A stretch of 9,125 nt of DNA, from positions 1 through 9,125 of the forward strand of contig JAWLBR010000106.1 of the NCBI GenBank assembly GCA_041687495.1, given 5' to 3'. Under the pieces are notes generated by a model that was not told the DNA's origin, did no database searches, and worked only from the letters and a program-made list of their open reading frames with translations. Shown here piece by piece: positions 1 through 7,354 of the stretch (positions within the stretch are counted from its first letter, which is position 1; every line of letters begins with the position of its first letter). This DNA is from JAWLBR01 sp041687495. Lineage in GTDB: Bacteria > Bacillota > Limnochordia > DTU087 > JAAYGB01. Both the position numbers and the translations under genes were made by a program.

Positions 1-800
1 CATTGCGAGCCTTAGAAGTGCTACGCACTGTCGATTTAGTCGCAGCCGAGGACACCAGGCGGACCAGAGGTCTGTTGGAACACTACGAGATCAAGGCGTC
101 ACTGGTGAGTTACCATGAGCATAATGAGAGTGACCGGACTGAGGAGCTAATCCAGAGGCTGAAATCAGGAACCAGTATTGCGCTAGTATCCGATGCGGGA
201 ACTCCGCTGGTTTCGGATCCTGGCTATGCATTGACTGCCGCGGCTCGCAAGCAGGGAGTACCGGTAGTTCCTATTCCTGGAGCGTGCGCTGCTGTAGCAG
301 CACTGATGGGTGCTGGGCTGGCATCAGACCAATTCGTTTTCCTCGGCTTTATTCCCCGCAAGGGGTCACAACGCCAGCAGCTGTGGGATCTATTGCAGGG
401 GGAGAAGAGAACAACCATCGTCTACGAGTCACCTAATCGCCTTCTGCGCAGTCTGCGGGACATGGCGGCGTGTCTGCCGCAGCGGACAGTCACCGTTGCC
501 CGGGAGTTGACCAAAGTCCACGAGGAATTCGTCAGCGGCACGGTGGAGGAAGTGCTACAGGTGTTCGCTCAACGGGACAGTGTTAAGGGCGAGATCGTAC
601 TGCTCATAGCCGGTGCTCAGGAAGTCGCAGGCGGAAAAGCAGCTGATCTCACGGACTCTGAGATCAAAGAAATGCTAATAGACTTAATGGAGCTGGGAAA
701 TACCAAGAAACAAGCTATCAAGCAGGTGGCGCAGATGACAGATAAGCGGAAACAGGATATCTATGCTCTAGCCGTCCAGATCTCGGCAAGACAGCAATAG
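1..800 (+). CDS. rsmI: 16S rRNA (cytidine-1402 2'-O)-methyltransferase, 5'-truncated by window edge
   Basis: RsmI transfers a methyl group from S-adenosylmethionine to the 2'-OH of C1402 in 16S rRNA, in the decoding centre of the 30S subunit. The visible 265 residues match the tetrapyrrole-methylase fold family: AAEDTRRTR and SYHEHNE near the start, the glycine-rich ALVSDAGTPLVSDPG segment, a PGACAAVAAL stretch, FLGFIPRKG, VYESPNRL and TVARELTKVHEEF, then a small helical C-terminal domain. The first whole codon is at 3, a TTG that is almost certainly an internal Leu. Known RsmI proteins carry about 20 more N-terminal residues with the VATPIGNL-type motif, so the true start lies upstream of the window. 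The gene ends in TAG, 13 bases before the next start, so the two are probably co-transcribed. The identification is firm; only the 5' end is missing. Confidence 0.95.
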   Translation, partial: LRALEVLRTVDLVAAEDTRRTRGLLEHYEIKASLVSYHEHNESDRTEELIQRLKSGTSIALVSDAGTPLVSDPGYALTAAARKQGVPVVPIPGACAAVAALMGAGLASDQFVFLGFIPRKGSQRQQLWDLLQGEKRTTIVYESPNRLLRSLRDMAACLPQRTVTVARELTKVHEEFVSGTVEEVLQVFAQRDSVKGEIVLLIAGAQEVAGGKAADLTDSEIKEMLIDLMELGNTKKQAIKQVAQMTDKRKQDIYALAVQISARQQ

Positions 801-813
801 CGGGAAGGGAAGA

Positions 814-1578
814 ATGGGAATGCAGTTGACCATTTTGGGGTGTCATTCACCGTTTGCCGGGCCGGATCAGGCGGCACCTGGCTACTTGCTTCAGGTAGAA
901 GGGCAGAACATATTGCTCGACTGTGGCCCTGGAACCGTGGCTGCCTTGCAGCGGTATGTTCGTGTTCAATCTATAGATCTTGTTCTGATCAGTCATCTGC
1001 ACCCCGATCACGGCGGGGATCTCATCTCCCTGGGCTTTGCCCTAATGAAGGCCAACTATGACGGTGTACTGGAAAATCCAGTTCAGGTATGGGTACCTCC
1101 AGGTGGAGCTGCGTTGTTTCGGTCAGTGCTCAGTCTGCAAGGCGATTTGGGAAGACACGTATTTACTGGTATGGAACTGGAAGAGTACTCGGCGGGCGAT
1201 CACTCTTGGCGGAACCTGAGAATCCGACTAACACCGACCAGCCATCCGATGAATTGCCACTGCATGGGCATATCTGGCAAGTTGGGGAGCTTCGGGTACA
1301 CTGCAGACACTGACTACGACCCGCAGCTGACGCTCAGTTTTGCCGATGTTGACTTACTTCTAGCGGAGTCCGGAGGCCTTTCAGTGCAGCAGGCAAGAGC
1401 GGCGAAACATCTATTGCCGGAAGAAGCGGCCGAGATGGCCAAGCGCGCCCGAGCCAAGAAGCTGGTCTTAACCCACTTCTTGCCAGACACCGACAAAGAA
1501 GCAATCGCTGAGCGAGCCAATGCCATTTACTCGGGTCCAATATATGCGGCTGTTGAGGGCATGTCGCTGCAGTTTTAA
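814..1578 (+). CDS. Metallo-beta-lactamase-fold hydrolase (YhfI / RNase Z-like group)
   Basis: This 254-residue protein has the full metal-binding set of the metallo-beta-lactamase fold: H61-x-H63-x-D65-H66 in SHLHPDHGGD, H144 in PTSHP, D165 in YTADTD, and H221 in LTHFLP. A further His (H199, in KHLLPEEAAEMA) sits where ElaC/YhfI-like phosphodiesterases often have one. The length is that of the short YhfI-type proteins. It is shorter than typical RNase Z (about 300 residues), and I see no obvious exosite arm, so tRNA 3' processing should not be assumed. No signal peptide is visible, so it is probably cytoplasmic. The start ATG at 814 follows GGGAAGGGA (802-810); an ATG two codons later (820) is an alternative. 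It follows rsmI by 13 bases. The fold is certain, but the substrate cannot be read from the sequence. Confidence 0.88.
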   Translation: MGMQLTILGCHSPFAGPDQAAPGYLLQVEGQNILLDCGPGTVAALQRYVRVQSIDLVLISHLHPDHGGDLISLGFALMKANYDGVLENPVQVWVPPGGAALFRSVLSLQGDLGRHVFTGMELEEYSAGDHSWRNLRIRLTPTSHPMNCHCMGISGKLGSFGYTADTDYDPQLTLSFADVDLLLAESGGLSVQQARAAKHLLPEEAAEMAKRARAKKLVLTHFLPDTDKEAIAERANAIYSGPIYAAVEGMSLQF

Positions 1579-1608
1579 CCGACTTTGGTGATTTTGGGCT
1601 GTATTGGG

Positions 1609-1637
1609 TTGATCTTTTTTGAATCAATGGATATGAT
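1609..1637 (+). promoter_or_regulatory. Sigma-A-type promoter of the metG T-box leader
   Basis: TTGATC (1609-1614) and TATGAT (1632-1637) are separated by exactly 17 bases, matching the vegetative consensus at 4/6 and 5/6. Transcription would start near 1644, about 20 bases before the first conserved T-box elements. I see no terminator between the upstream hydrolase gene and this promoter, so some read-through into the leader is possible. Confidence 0.6.
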
Positions 1638-1659
1638 ATTGTTAGGTCGAATAAGTGTA

Positions 1660-1941
1660 AAGGCGATGAGAAAGAGGAGTAGCTGCCAGCGTACTGGCCC
1701 AGCGAGCGGGGGACGGTGAGAGCCCAGCGCAGGAGATGGCGGCGAACATGGCTTTTGAGCTATTGCCTGAAGTGAATGAGAGTAGGGCGAATCGGGTGTG
1801 CCCGTTACAGCACCGGGGTATTCAGGCGCCTGCCATTGGTTTGGCGTTGCGTACCTGTTGAGGCTTTGGGCGCGAGCCCATGGCGAATTTGGGTGGTACC
1901 GTGAGTAACCTCTCACCCCAATGGGGTGTGGGGTTTTTTTT
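1660..1941 (+). promoter_or_regulatory. T-box riboswitch, methionine (AUG) specifier, upstream of metG
   Basis: This leader senses uncharged tRNA and controls readthrough into metG. Stem I hallmarks appear in order: GAGAAAGAGGAGTAG (1668-1682), AGCGAGCGGGGGACGGTG (1701-1718), and a specifier segment TGAATGAGAGTAGG in which ATG at 1776-1778 fits the tRNA-Met anticodon. CGGG-tgtg-CCCGTTA follows (1793-1806). The T-box core is at 1889-1921. The helix TTGGG (1889-1893) / CCCAA (1917-1921) and the helix GTGAG (1901-1905) / CTCAC (1912-1916) flank the seven-base bulge TGGTACC (1894-1900). The bulge's UGGU pairs with the ACCA end of an uncharged tRNA with discriminator A, as in tRNA-Met. This antiterminator shares bases with the terminator at 1909-1941, so the two are mutually exclusive. 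The specifier was assigned by eye but agrees with the downstream gene. Confidence 0.9.
1909..1941 (+). terminator. T-box regulated intrinsic terminator before metG
   Basis: The stem is CCTCTCACCCC (1909-1919) / GGGGTGTGGGG (1923-1933). It has ten pairs, one of them G-U, one internal U-U mismatch and a loop of three bases, followed by eight T (1934-1941). Its left arm contains both 3' strands of the antiterminator, so binding of uncharged tRNA-Met to the T-box bulge would dismantle it and let transcription reach metG. Confidence 0.92.
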
Positions 1942-1989
1942 GTTTGTCCACTTTCAGCTAGGGAAAACTTTAGATTCGGAGGGTTCAAT

Positions 1990-3942
1990 ATGGAAAAGGG
2001 TAGGTTCTACATTTCAACACCCATTTACTACCCCAGCGACAAGCTGCACATCGGGCACGCGTACACCACCACCGCCGCCGATGCACTGGCCCGCTGGCAT
2101 CGGTTTGATGGGAAAGATGTGTTGTTCTTGACCGGCTCCGATGAGCACGGTCAGAAAATCGAGCGGGTGGCAAAGCAGCAGGGGGTCACCCCCAAGGAGT
2201 ACGTGGATCGCATTGTCGCCGGATTTCAAGGTCTGTGGGAACGGCTGAACATCACCTATGACGACTTCATCCGGACCACCGACGAGCGCCACGAAAAGGT
2301 AGTGCAAACAGTGTTTGAGAAGGTCTACGCCAAGGGAGACATATACAAAGGCGAGTATGAAGGCTGGTACTGTACTCCCTGCGAGACCTTCTGGGTGGAG
2401 AACAAGTTGGAGGATGGAAAGTGTCCGGATTGTGGTCGACCGGTGGAGTTAGTGAAGGAAGAAAGCTACTTCTTTCAGATCTCTCGGTACGCCGACCGGC
2501 TGCTGAAACACATTGAGGAGCACCCTGAGTTTATTCAACCGGAGTCTCGCCGTAATGAGATGGTGAGCTTTATCAAGAGTGGTCTTGAAGACTTGTGTGT
2601 CTCCCGTACCACCTTTGACTGGGGCATACCGGTGCCTAACACCGACAACCACGTTATATACGTCTGGTTTGATGCCCTGACAAACTATCTCACGGGAGCC
2701 GGCTACCTGCAGGATGATGAGAAATTTGCCAAGTATTGGCCAGCAGATATTCACCTAGTAGGCAAAGAAATCATGCGTTTTCACACTATCATCTGGCCCA
2801 TCATCTTGATGGCTCTTGACCTACCCCTGCCTAAGACGGTATTTGGGCATGGCTGGCTCTTGTTTGACCAGCAGAAGATGTCTAAGTCAAAGGGTAACGT
2901 TGTTGATCCCCACGCACTCATTGACGAGTTTGGAGTAGACGCTATTAGGTACTTTCTGATGCGGGAAATTGCCTTTGGACAGGATGGCAACTTCTCTCGC
3001 CGAGCTTTGATGGAGCGAATCAACTCAGATCTGGCTAATGACCTGGGTAACTTACTGCATCGGACTCTAGCCATGCTGCAAAAATACAAGTCCGGGGTAA
3101 TTCCAGCCCCTGGCGCCAGTACTCAGTTGGACGAGGAGATCATTCAACTATCAGCCCAGACCGTAAAAGAAGTCAGGGCACAAATTGAAGCTTATCAGCT
3201 TAACACTGCTGTAGCCACCATCTGGCGCTTCATCGGCCGCATGAACAAATATGTGGATGAGACCGAGCCGTGGGCACTAGCCAAGGACCCGGAGCAGGCT
3301 GAGCGCCTGAACACCGTATTGTACAATTTCTTCGAGGCTCTACGGGTAGTCGCTCTGTTAATTAAGTCTTTCATGCCAGAAACGGCGGAGAAGATGTGGC
3401 AGCAGCTTGGTATCGATGAGCCCATTGCCGAACAATCCACCGCTGCTCTCACCTGGGGCTTGCTCAAGCCGCAGCTACAGACCCAGAAAGGAGAGCCATT
3501 GTTTCCACGCCTTGACCTGGACGCCGAGACTGAGGCACCGGCGGCGCCACCAAAGGTGGAGCAGGCACAGAAAGCTGCCAAGAAGGTAGAGAGCAAGCCT
3601 AATGCGGATGAGGGAGCTGGCCTCATCGATATCAGCCAGTTTGCTCAGGTTGAACTGAAGGTAGCTGAGGTCTTGTCGGCTGCGCCGGTGGAAGGTGCCG
3701 ACAAACTGCTGAAGCTTCAAGTGGACCTAGGTGGGGAGGAGCGGCAGATCGTCGCCGGAATCGCCCAGCACTATCAGCCCGATGAGCTGGTGGGCAAGAA
3801 GATCGTGGTGGTAGCCAACCTAAAGCCGGCGAAACTTCGGGGAGAGGTGTCCCAAGGAATGCTCCTGGCCGCATCGCAGGGCAAGAAGCTCAGCCTGATT
3901 ACCGTGGAGCGGGATGTTCCGGTTGGCTCCAAAGTGAAGTAA
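1990..3942 (+). CDS. metG: Methionyl-tRNA synthetase with C-terminal tRNA-binding domain
   Basis: MetG charges tRNA-Met with methionine in the cytoplasm. The 650-residue product has the HIGH signature at 20-23, FLTGSDEHGQ at 46-55, and a zinc knuckle with cysteines 128, 131, 145 and 148 (CTPC and CPDC). WFDAL is at 226-230 and KMSKS at 296-300. A helical anticodon-binding domain follows to about 505, then an Ala/Lys/Glu-rich linker (about 511-545). A Trbp111/EMAP-II-like OB-fold tRNA-binding domain spans about 547-650 (ISQFAQVELKVAEV, then ANLKPAKLRGEVSQGM). The ATG at 1990 is chosen because GGAGGG (1978-1983) lies six bases upstream and the protein then begins like known MetG (FYISTPIYYP). 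The open frame runs back to 1921, but that would start inside the terminator. The T-box leader implies induction when tRNA-Met is uncharged. tatD follows after 11 bases. Confidence 0.97.
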   Translation: MEKGRFYISTPIYYPSDKLHIGHAYTTTAADALARWHRFDGKDVLFLTGSDEHGQKIERVAKQQGVTPKEYVDRIVAGFQGLWERLNITYDDFIRTTDERHEKVVQTVFEKVYAKGDIYKGEYEGWYCTPCETFWVENKLEDGKCPDCGRPVELVKEESYFFQISRYADRLLKHIEEHPEFIQPESRRNEMVSFIKSGLEDLCVSRTTFDWGIPVPNTDNHVIYVWFDALTNYLTGAGYLQDDEKFAKYWPADIHLVGKEIMRFHTIIWPIILMALDLPLPKTVFGHGWLLFDQQKMSKSKGNVVDPHALIDEFGVDAIRYFLMREIAFGQDGNFSRRALMERINSDLANDLGNLLHRTLAMLQKYKSGVIPAPGASTQLDEEIIQLSAQTVKEVRAQIEAYQLNTAVATIWRFIGRMNKYVDETEPWALAKDPEQAERLNTVLYNFFEALRVVALLIKSFMPETAEKMWQQLGIDEPIAEQSTAALTWGLLKPQLQTQKGEPLFPRLDLDAETEAPAAPPKVEQAQKAAKKVESKPNADEGAGLIDISQFAQVELKVAEVLSAAPVEGADKLLKLQVDLGGEERQIVAGIAQHYQPDELVGKKIVVVANLKPAKLRGEVSQGMLLAASQGKKLSLITVERDVPVGSKVK

Positions 3943-3953
3943 GGAGGGCTGAG

Positions 3954-4721
3954 ATGAACATCGTAGACACCCATTGCCACTTAGATGACCAGCGCTATGA
4001 TCAGGACCGAGACGATGTTCTCCAGCGGGCGTGGGACTTGGGAATAGAGTTTCTCATTAATGTCAGTTACGATACGGGCTCGGCGCAGCAGGCCGTACAG
4101 CTTGCTCAGAAACTGGACCGGGTGTATGCTGCTGTTGGCATACACCCCCACGATGCCAGCTCGTATTCTGCGGACACTGAGGAAACACTACGCCAGTTGG
4201 CTCAAGCACCCAAGGTTGTGGCCATCGGAGAGATTGGGTTGGATTACTACTACGACAACTCTCCCAGAGACGTCCAAAGGGAGGCCTTTCGCAGGCAGAT
4301 GGAGCTGGCCATCGATTTGGGTTTGCCCGTTGTAATTCACAACCGGGATGCTCATCAGGACACCATTGACATTCTGAAGGAGTTCGCAGGCAGGGCTAGA
4401 GGATTATTGCACTGCTTTTCCGGAAGCTATGAGACAGCGAGGATTTGCTTGGACTTAGGGTATTACCTGGCCTTTGGCGGGAGCATTACTTTCAAAAATG
4501 CGAGGAAACTGCGGGAGGTAGTGCAGCAGGTGCCCTTGGATCGAATGGTGCTGGAGACAGATTGTCCGTACCTAACTCCGGTTCCTCATCGGGGCAAACG
4601 CAATGAGCCCAGCTATGTCTCGCATGTGGCCGAAAAAGTTGCCGACATTAGAAACCTTGATTTGGCAGAGGTAGCAGCGGTCACAACCGCTAACGCTCGG
4701 AAGGTGTTTGGAATCGTGTAA
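3954..4721 (+). CDS. tatD: TatD-family metal-dependent hydrolase / DNase
   Basis: TatD proteins are cytoplasmic metal-dependent phosphoesterases with a TIM-barrel amidohydrolase fold; characterised members have 3'-5' DNase activity. All expected ligands are present in this 255-residue protein: H7-x-H9 (DTHCHL), E93 (GEIGLDYY), H129 (VIHNRDA), H153 (LHCFSGS) and D203 (LETDCPYL). The PHRGKRNEP segment after D203 is also typical. The length is normal for the family. The ribosome binding site AAGGAGGG (3941-3948) overlaps the metG stop codon and sits five bases before ATG 3954, so translation is probably coupled to metG and the gene falls under the same T-box. The metG-tatD pair is a common Firmicutes arrangement. 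The precise cellular substrate is not shown by the sequence. Confidence 0.95.
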   Translation: MNIVDTHCHLDDQRYDQDRDDVLQRAWDLGIEFLINVSYDTGSAQQAVQLAQKLDRVYAAVGIHPHDASSYSADTEETLRQLAQAPKVVAIGEIGLDYYYDNSPRDVQREAFRRQMELAIDLGLPVVIHNRDAHQDTIDILKEFAGRARGLLHCFSGSYETARICLDLGYYLAFGGSITFKNARKLREVVQQVPLDRMVLETDCPYLTPVPHRGKRNEPSYVSHVAEKVADIRNLDLAEVAAVTTANARKVFGIV

Positions 4722-4733
4722 CAGGTTGTTTGC

Positions 4734-4762
4734 TTGCGAAGGTAGTAAGATAGTAGTATTTT
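4734..4762 (+). promoter_or_regulatory. Possible weak promoter after tatD
   Basis: TTGCGA (4734-4739) and TATTTT (4757-4762) are spaced by 17 bases, each a 4/6 match to the vegetative consensus. They lie in the 160-base gap before the next gene, which holds no convincing terminator. The site could drive the 4882 gene and perhaps purA, but the match is weak and could be chance. The rest of the gap contains only a six-base inverted repeat (CCAAGC 4825-4830 / GCTTGG 4864-4869). Confidence 0.25.
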
Positions 4763-4881
4763 AGTGGAGGATTGGCAATAGGCTAATCTAGTAATCAACG
4801 TTAGTTGTCTGTTCACGCTTGTGTCCAAGCCCCAGGATGAGATTGTGTGGCCATGCCCTCGATGCTTGGGGGTAATGGATC

Positions 4882-5871
4882 GTGGGAATTAATCGCGGTA
4901 GCGCTCTCAGCCACTCCGTTGGCCGCCTATTGGCGGCAGTTGGAGCGCTGGTTCAACTGGATCAGTCGGTTATCGCTGAGAAGGAAAAGGTCATCACAGC
5001 TCTGTCGGACCAGATTGAGGAGTGTGCGCGCAAAGCAGAGGCCATGGTTCCAGCGCAGCTTTCTCCGGTGAGGCGAAAGAATGTGCAAGATGGTGAGAGA
5101 CACCGAGGAATTCAGTTTGCCCAGGAGCATGAACGAGTTCAGCGCATTGTCAATGCCCTAAAGGACTATCCCGGCTCAGCTGCCTCCAACGGGATGTATA
5201 GGAATGGGCTGGTCTCCATTGATTGTTGTACAGCACAGGGGCGGTGGGAGCTGCTGGTGCTGGCTTTGCTCTTAGGTGGATTGGTTCGAGCTGAGAGCGC
5301 AGAGAGCAGTTTTCTGGTCTTGAGAAACAGAGGACTCTTGGAGTTGGACATTCTGGCCAACCCAGATAGTGAGTTGGCTGGAGATATCCAAACTGTACTA
5401 AATGAGCACTATCGGGGTGTCGCCGATCGGCGAGCAAAGGCTGAAGCCATTGTGCAAAACGCCCGTTTCATAGCGGTGCAGTTCGGGGGAGATCTGCAGA
5501 ACATTTATTTACGGCACCGAAACACTGGGGTGGTGCCGGTGCTGCGAGCTATGGCCCAATTGGATAAACTGAGTCTGTGGTTTGCCCAGAAGATGAAAGC
5601 GGCGGGGGTCTGGTCAGAGCTACCAGCCGCGGACACATGCTACATCGATCGGTATGTGCGCATGGCAGTAGGTAAGCTGGGATTACTGGAGCAAGGACTG
5701 GTAAACTGGAGACAAGTGTCACCAGCCGCAGCCCTAGATGTGGTGTCTCAGCTCTTTCAATACGATGCCTTGCCTTTGCAGTACCTGGGAAAAGAGCTGT
5801 GCAGCCAAGAGAATTTGGACGTGTGCAGAAGTAGATGCCCAGTTCAAGGCCAGTGTCTGGTTTGGCTCTGA
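4882..5871 (+). CDS. Unrecognised protein with HhH-GPD (endonuclease III-like) features and a C-terminal four-Cys cluster
   Basis: I do not recognise this 329-residue protein as a named family. Residues 1-105 are charged and helical, possibly coiled coil (LDQSVIAEKEKVITALSDQIEE). From about 121 the pattern resembles the HhH-GPD DNA glycosylase fold. RWELLVLALLLGG resembles the PFELLIAVLLSAQ opening of endonuclease III. RRAKAEAIVQNARFI (183-197) resembles its NSKAENI helix. K229 in LDKLSLWF is near the expected catalytic Lys, and D251 or D256 in ADTCYIDRYV near the expected Asp. The C terminus has C307-x7-C315-x3-C319-x5-C325, similar to but not the same as the C-x6-C-x2-C-x5-C loop that holds the 4Fe-4S cluster in EndoIII and MutY. 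The hairpin LPGVGxKTA is absent. The start is GTG at 4882, nine bases after GGGGG (4868-4872); an in-frame TAA at 4873 rules out anything earlier, but ATG 5044 is possible. purA starts 35 bases downstream. A role in DNA repair or nucleoside salvage is only conjecture. Confidence 0.7.
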   Translation: MGINRGSALSHSVGRLLAAVGALVQLDQSVIAEKEKVITALSDQIEECARKAEAMVPAQLSPVRRKNVQDGERHRGIQFAQEHERVQRIVNALKDYPGSAASNGMYRNGLVSIDCCTAQGRWELLVLALLLGGLVRAESAESSFLVLRNRGLLELDILANPDSELAGDIQTVLNEHYRGVADRRAKAEAIVQNARFIAVQFGGDLQNIYLRHRNTGVVPVLRAMAQLDKLSLWFAQKMKAAGVWSELPAADTCYIDRYVRMAVGKLGLLEQGLVNWRQVSPAAALDVVSQLFQYDALPLQYLGKELCSQENLDVCRSRCPVQGQCLVWL

Positions 5872-5906
5872 CCAAGTAGGGTACGTTTTTGATGAAGTGA
5901 GGGGTC

Positions 5907-7202
5907 ATGATGGCTACATGTGTCGTGGTAGGTTCGCAGTGGGGAGACGAAGGCAAAGGAAAGATCACCGACCTGTTCGCGGAACAGGCGGATGTAGTGG
6001 CCCGTTTCCAAGGTGGAGCTAATGCGGGCCATACGGTAGTGGTGGGAGAGAAGAAGTACAAGCTGCACTTGGTGCCGTCAGGTATCTTGTCACCGGGCAA
6101 GTTGGCTGTCATTGGAAACGGTGTTGTGGTAGATCCTGTTCAGCTCAACGATGAGTTAGAGTACCTAAAGGAAGCTGGCATTGATGTCAGGGGCTTGCGT
6201 ATCAGCAACCGAGCTCACGCCATTATGCCATACCACCGTCTCCTGGACCGTTTGGAGGAGGAGAGTCGTGGTGCCGGCAAGATTGGTACCACCGGCAGGG
6301 GCATTGGTCCGGCATATGTGGACAAGGCAGCGAGAAGCGGGATTCGGATGGGTGACCTACTTGACCGTGACCGTTTGGCACAACGGCTGGATGTGGCTCT
6401 TGCCTCCAAGAACCGAGTCATTGAGCGGGTGTACGGGTACGCACCTCTCACCGTAGAAGAGGTTATGCTGGAGATCGAGGAATCCATCCAGGTCCTACGT
6501 CAGTACATTACCGACACCGCGGGGCTGCTGATGGATGCGATCGAGGCCGGCAAGAATGTCCTATTCGAGGGAGCGCAAGGTACCTTATTGGATGTTGATT
6601 TTGGTACATATCCCTTTGTGACTTCTTCTAATCCAACGGCAGGAGCAGCGACAGTGGGGACTGGAGTAGGTCCACGACACATTGACAAGGTTGTTGGTGT
6701 TGCCAAGGCATACAGCACGAGGGTTGGCGAGGGACCCTTCCCATCTGAGTTGACCAACGCGGTTGGCGAGACCATTCGGCAGCGGGGAAATGAGTACGGG
6801 ACCACGACCGGAAGGCCCCGGCGGTGTGGCTGGCTGGATGCAGTTATTCTTCGCTATTCTGCTCGGGTGAATGGCATGGACGGATTAGCGCTCAACTGTA
6901 TCGACGTGCTTGATACCTTAGAAGACGTCAAGATCTGCGTTGCCTATGAGTACAATGGCAAGCGGCTGGAGACTTTCCCAGCGGATCTCGATGAGTTGGC
7001 TAAGTGTAGACCGATATACGAGACACTGCCGGGTTGGCAGACCGATCTGACCAAGGCAAAGACTCTCGACGACCTACCCGAAGCGGCCAAACGATATGCC
7101 CATCGCATTGCCGAGCTGGCCAACTGTCGCCTAGTAAGTATTTCCGTTGGTCCCCGTCGGGATCAGACGATCGTCTTGGAGCCTCCGTTTGCAGAACAAT
7201 AG
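5907..7202 (+). CDS. purA: Adenylosuccinate synthetase
   Basis: PurA condenses IMP and aspartate using GTP to give adenylosuccinate, the first committed step from IMP to AMP. The 431-residue product is full length. It carries the P-loop-like GSQWGDEGKGK at 9-19 with catalytic D14, then GGANAGHT with catalytic H42, GTTGRGIGPAY, LFEGAQGTLLDVDFGTYPFVTSSN, and the GTTTGRPRR segment (298-306). PGWQTDLTKAK lies near the C terminus, and the protein ends with a nucleotide-binding SVGPRRDQT stretch. Two ATG codons stand in tandem at 5907 and 5910. GAGGGG (5899-5904) is only two bases from the first and five from the second, so translation may begin at 5910. The 35-base gap after the upstream gene has no terminator, so co-transcription is possible. 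No purine-regulatory element is evident. Confidence 0.97.
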   Translation: MMATCVVVGSQWGDEGKGKITDLFAEQADVVARFQGGANAGHTVVVGEKKYKLHLVPSGILSPGKLAVIGNGVVVDPVQLNDELEYLKEAGIDVRGLRISNRAHAIMPYHRLLDRLEEESRGAGKIGTTGRGIGPAYVDKAARSGIRMGDLLDRDRLAQRLDVALASKNRVIERVYGYAPLTVEEVMLEIEESIQVLRQYITDTAGLLMDAIEAGKNVLFEGAQGTLLDVDFGTYPFVTSSNPTAGAATVGTGVGPRHIDKVVGVAKAYSTRVGEGPFPSELTNAVGETIRQRGNEYGTTTGRPRRCGWLDAVILRYSARVNGMDGLALNCIDVLDTLEDVKICVAYEYNGKRLETFPADLDELAKCRPIYETLPGWQTDLTKAKTLDDLPEAAKRYAHRIAELANCRLVSISVGPRRDQTIVLEPPFAEQ

Positions 7203-7209
7203 ATGACAG

Positions 7210-7252
7210 ATCTCACCACGCCGAGCTCTGGCACTGACTCGGCGGGTGAGAT
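7210..7252 (+). terminator. Long hairpin after purA, probable terminator or 3' end structure
   Basis: ATCTCACC-A-CGCCGAG (7210-7225) pairs with CTCGGCGGGTGAGAT (7238-7252). This gives 15 base pairs with one bulged A around a 12-base loop, starting eight bases after the purA stop. The following bases (ACTTTAATC) are only a poor U tract, so it may work as a weak or factor-assisted terminator or as an mRNA-stabilising 3' structure. The stem is unmistakable; the function is inferred. Confidence 0.6.
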
Positions 7253-7302
7253 ACTTTAATCATCGAACACGGGCCTTCCACAAACAGGCAGCAAACTATG
7301 GC

Positions 7303-7332
7303 TTGACGCAACTTATATGCCTGTGGTAGACT
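7303..7332 (+). promoter_or_regulatory. Probable promoter of tRNA-Glu
   Basis: TTGACG (7303-7308, 5/6) and TAGACT (7327-7332, 4/6) are separated by 18 bases, with TGG just before the -10 as in an extended -10 element. The predicted start, near 7339, is about 15 bases upstream of the mature tRNA 5' end. Confidence 0.5.
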
Positions 7333-7354
7333 TATATCTGTTGTTGATGGATTT

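Noticed and set aside
3..5. TTG at the left edge as the start codon of rsmI
   Set aside because: The frame is open to the window edge, and the residues there correspond to a point about 20 residues inside known RsmI proteins, so the codon is an internal Leu.
1575..1988. Open frame on the minus strand across the metG leader
   Set aside because: It is explained by the T-box RNA on the other strand; its composition is not protein-like and no ribosome binding site is seen.
1921..1989. Upstream in-frame start for metG
   Set aside because: It would begin inside the T-box terminator and add 23 residues not found in MetG; the ATG at 1990 has a well-placed ribosome binding site.
4847..5071. Alternative plus-strand frame at the front of the 4882 gene
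   Set aside because: It has an Arg/Trp-rich product and ends early, while the 4882 frame stays open for 329 codons.
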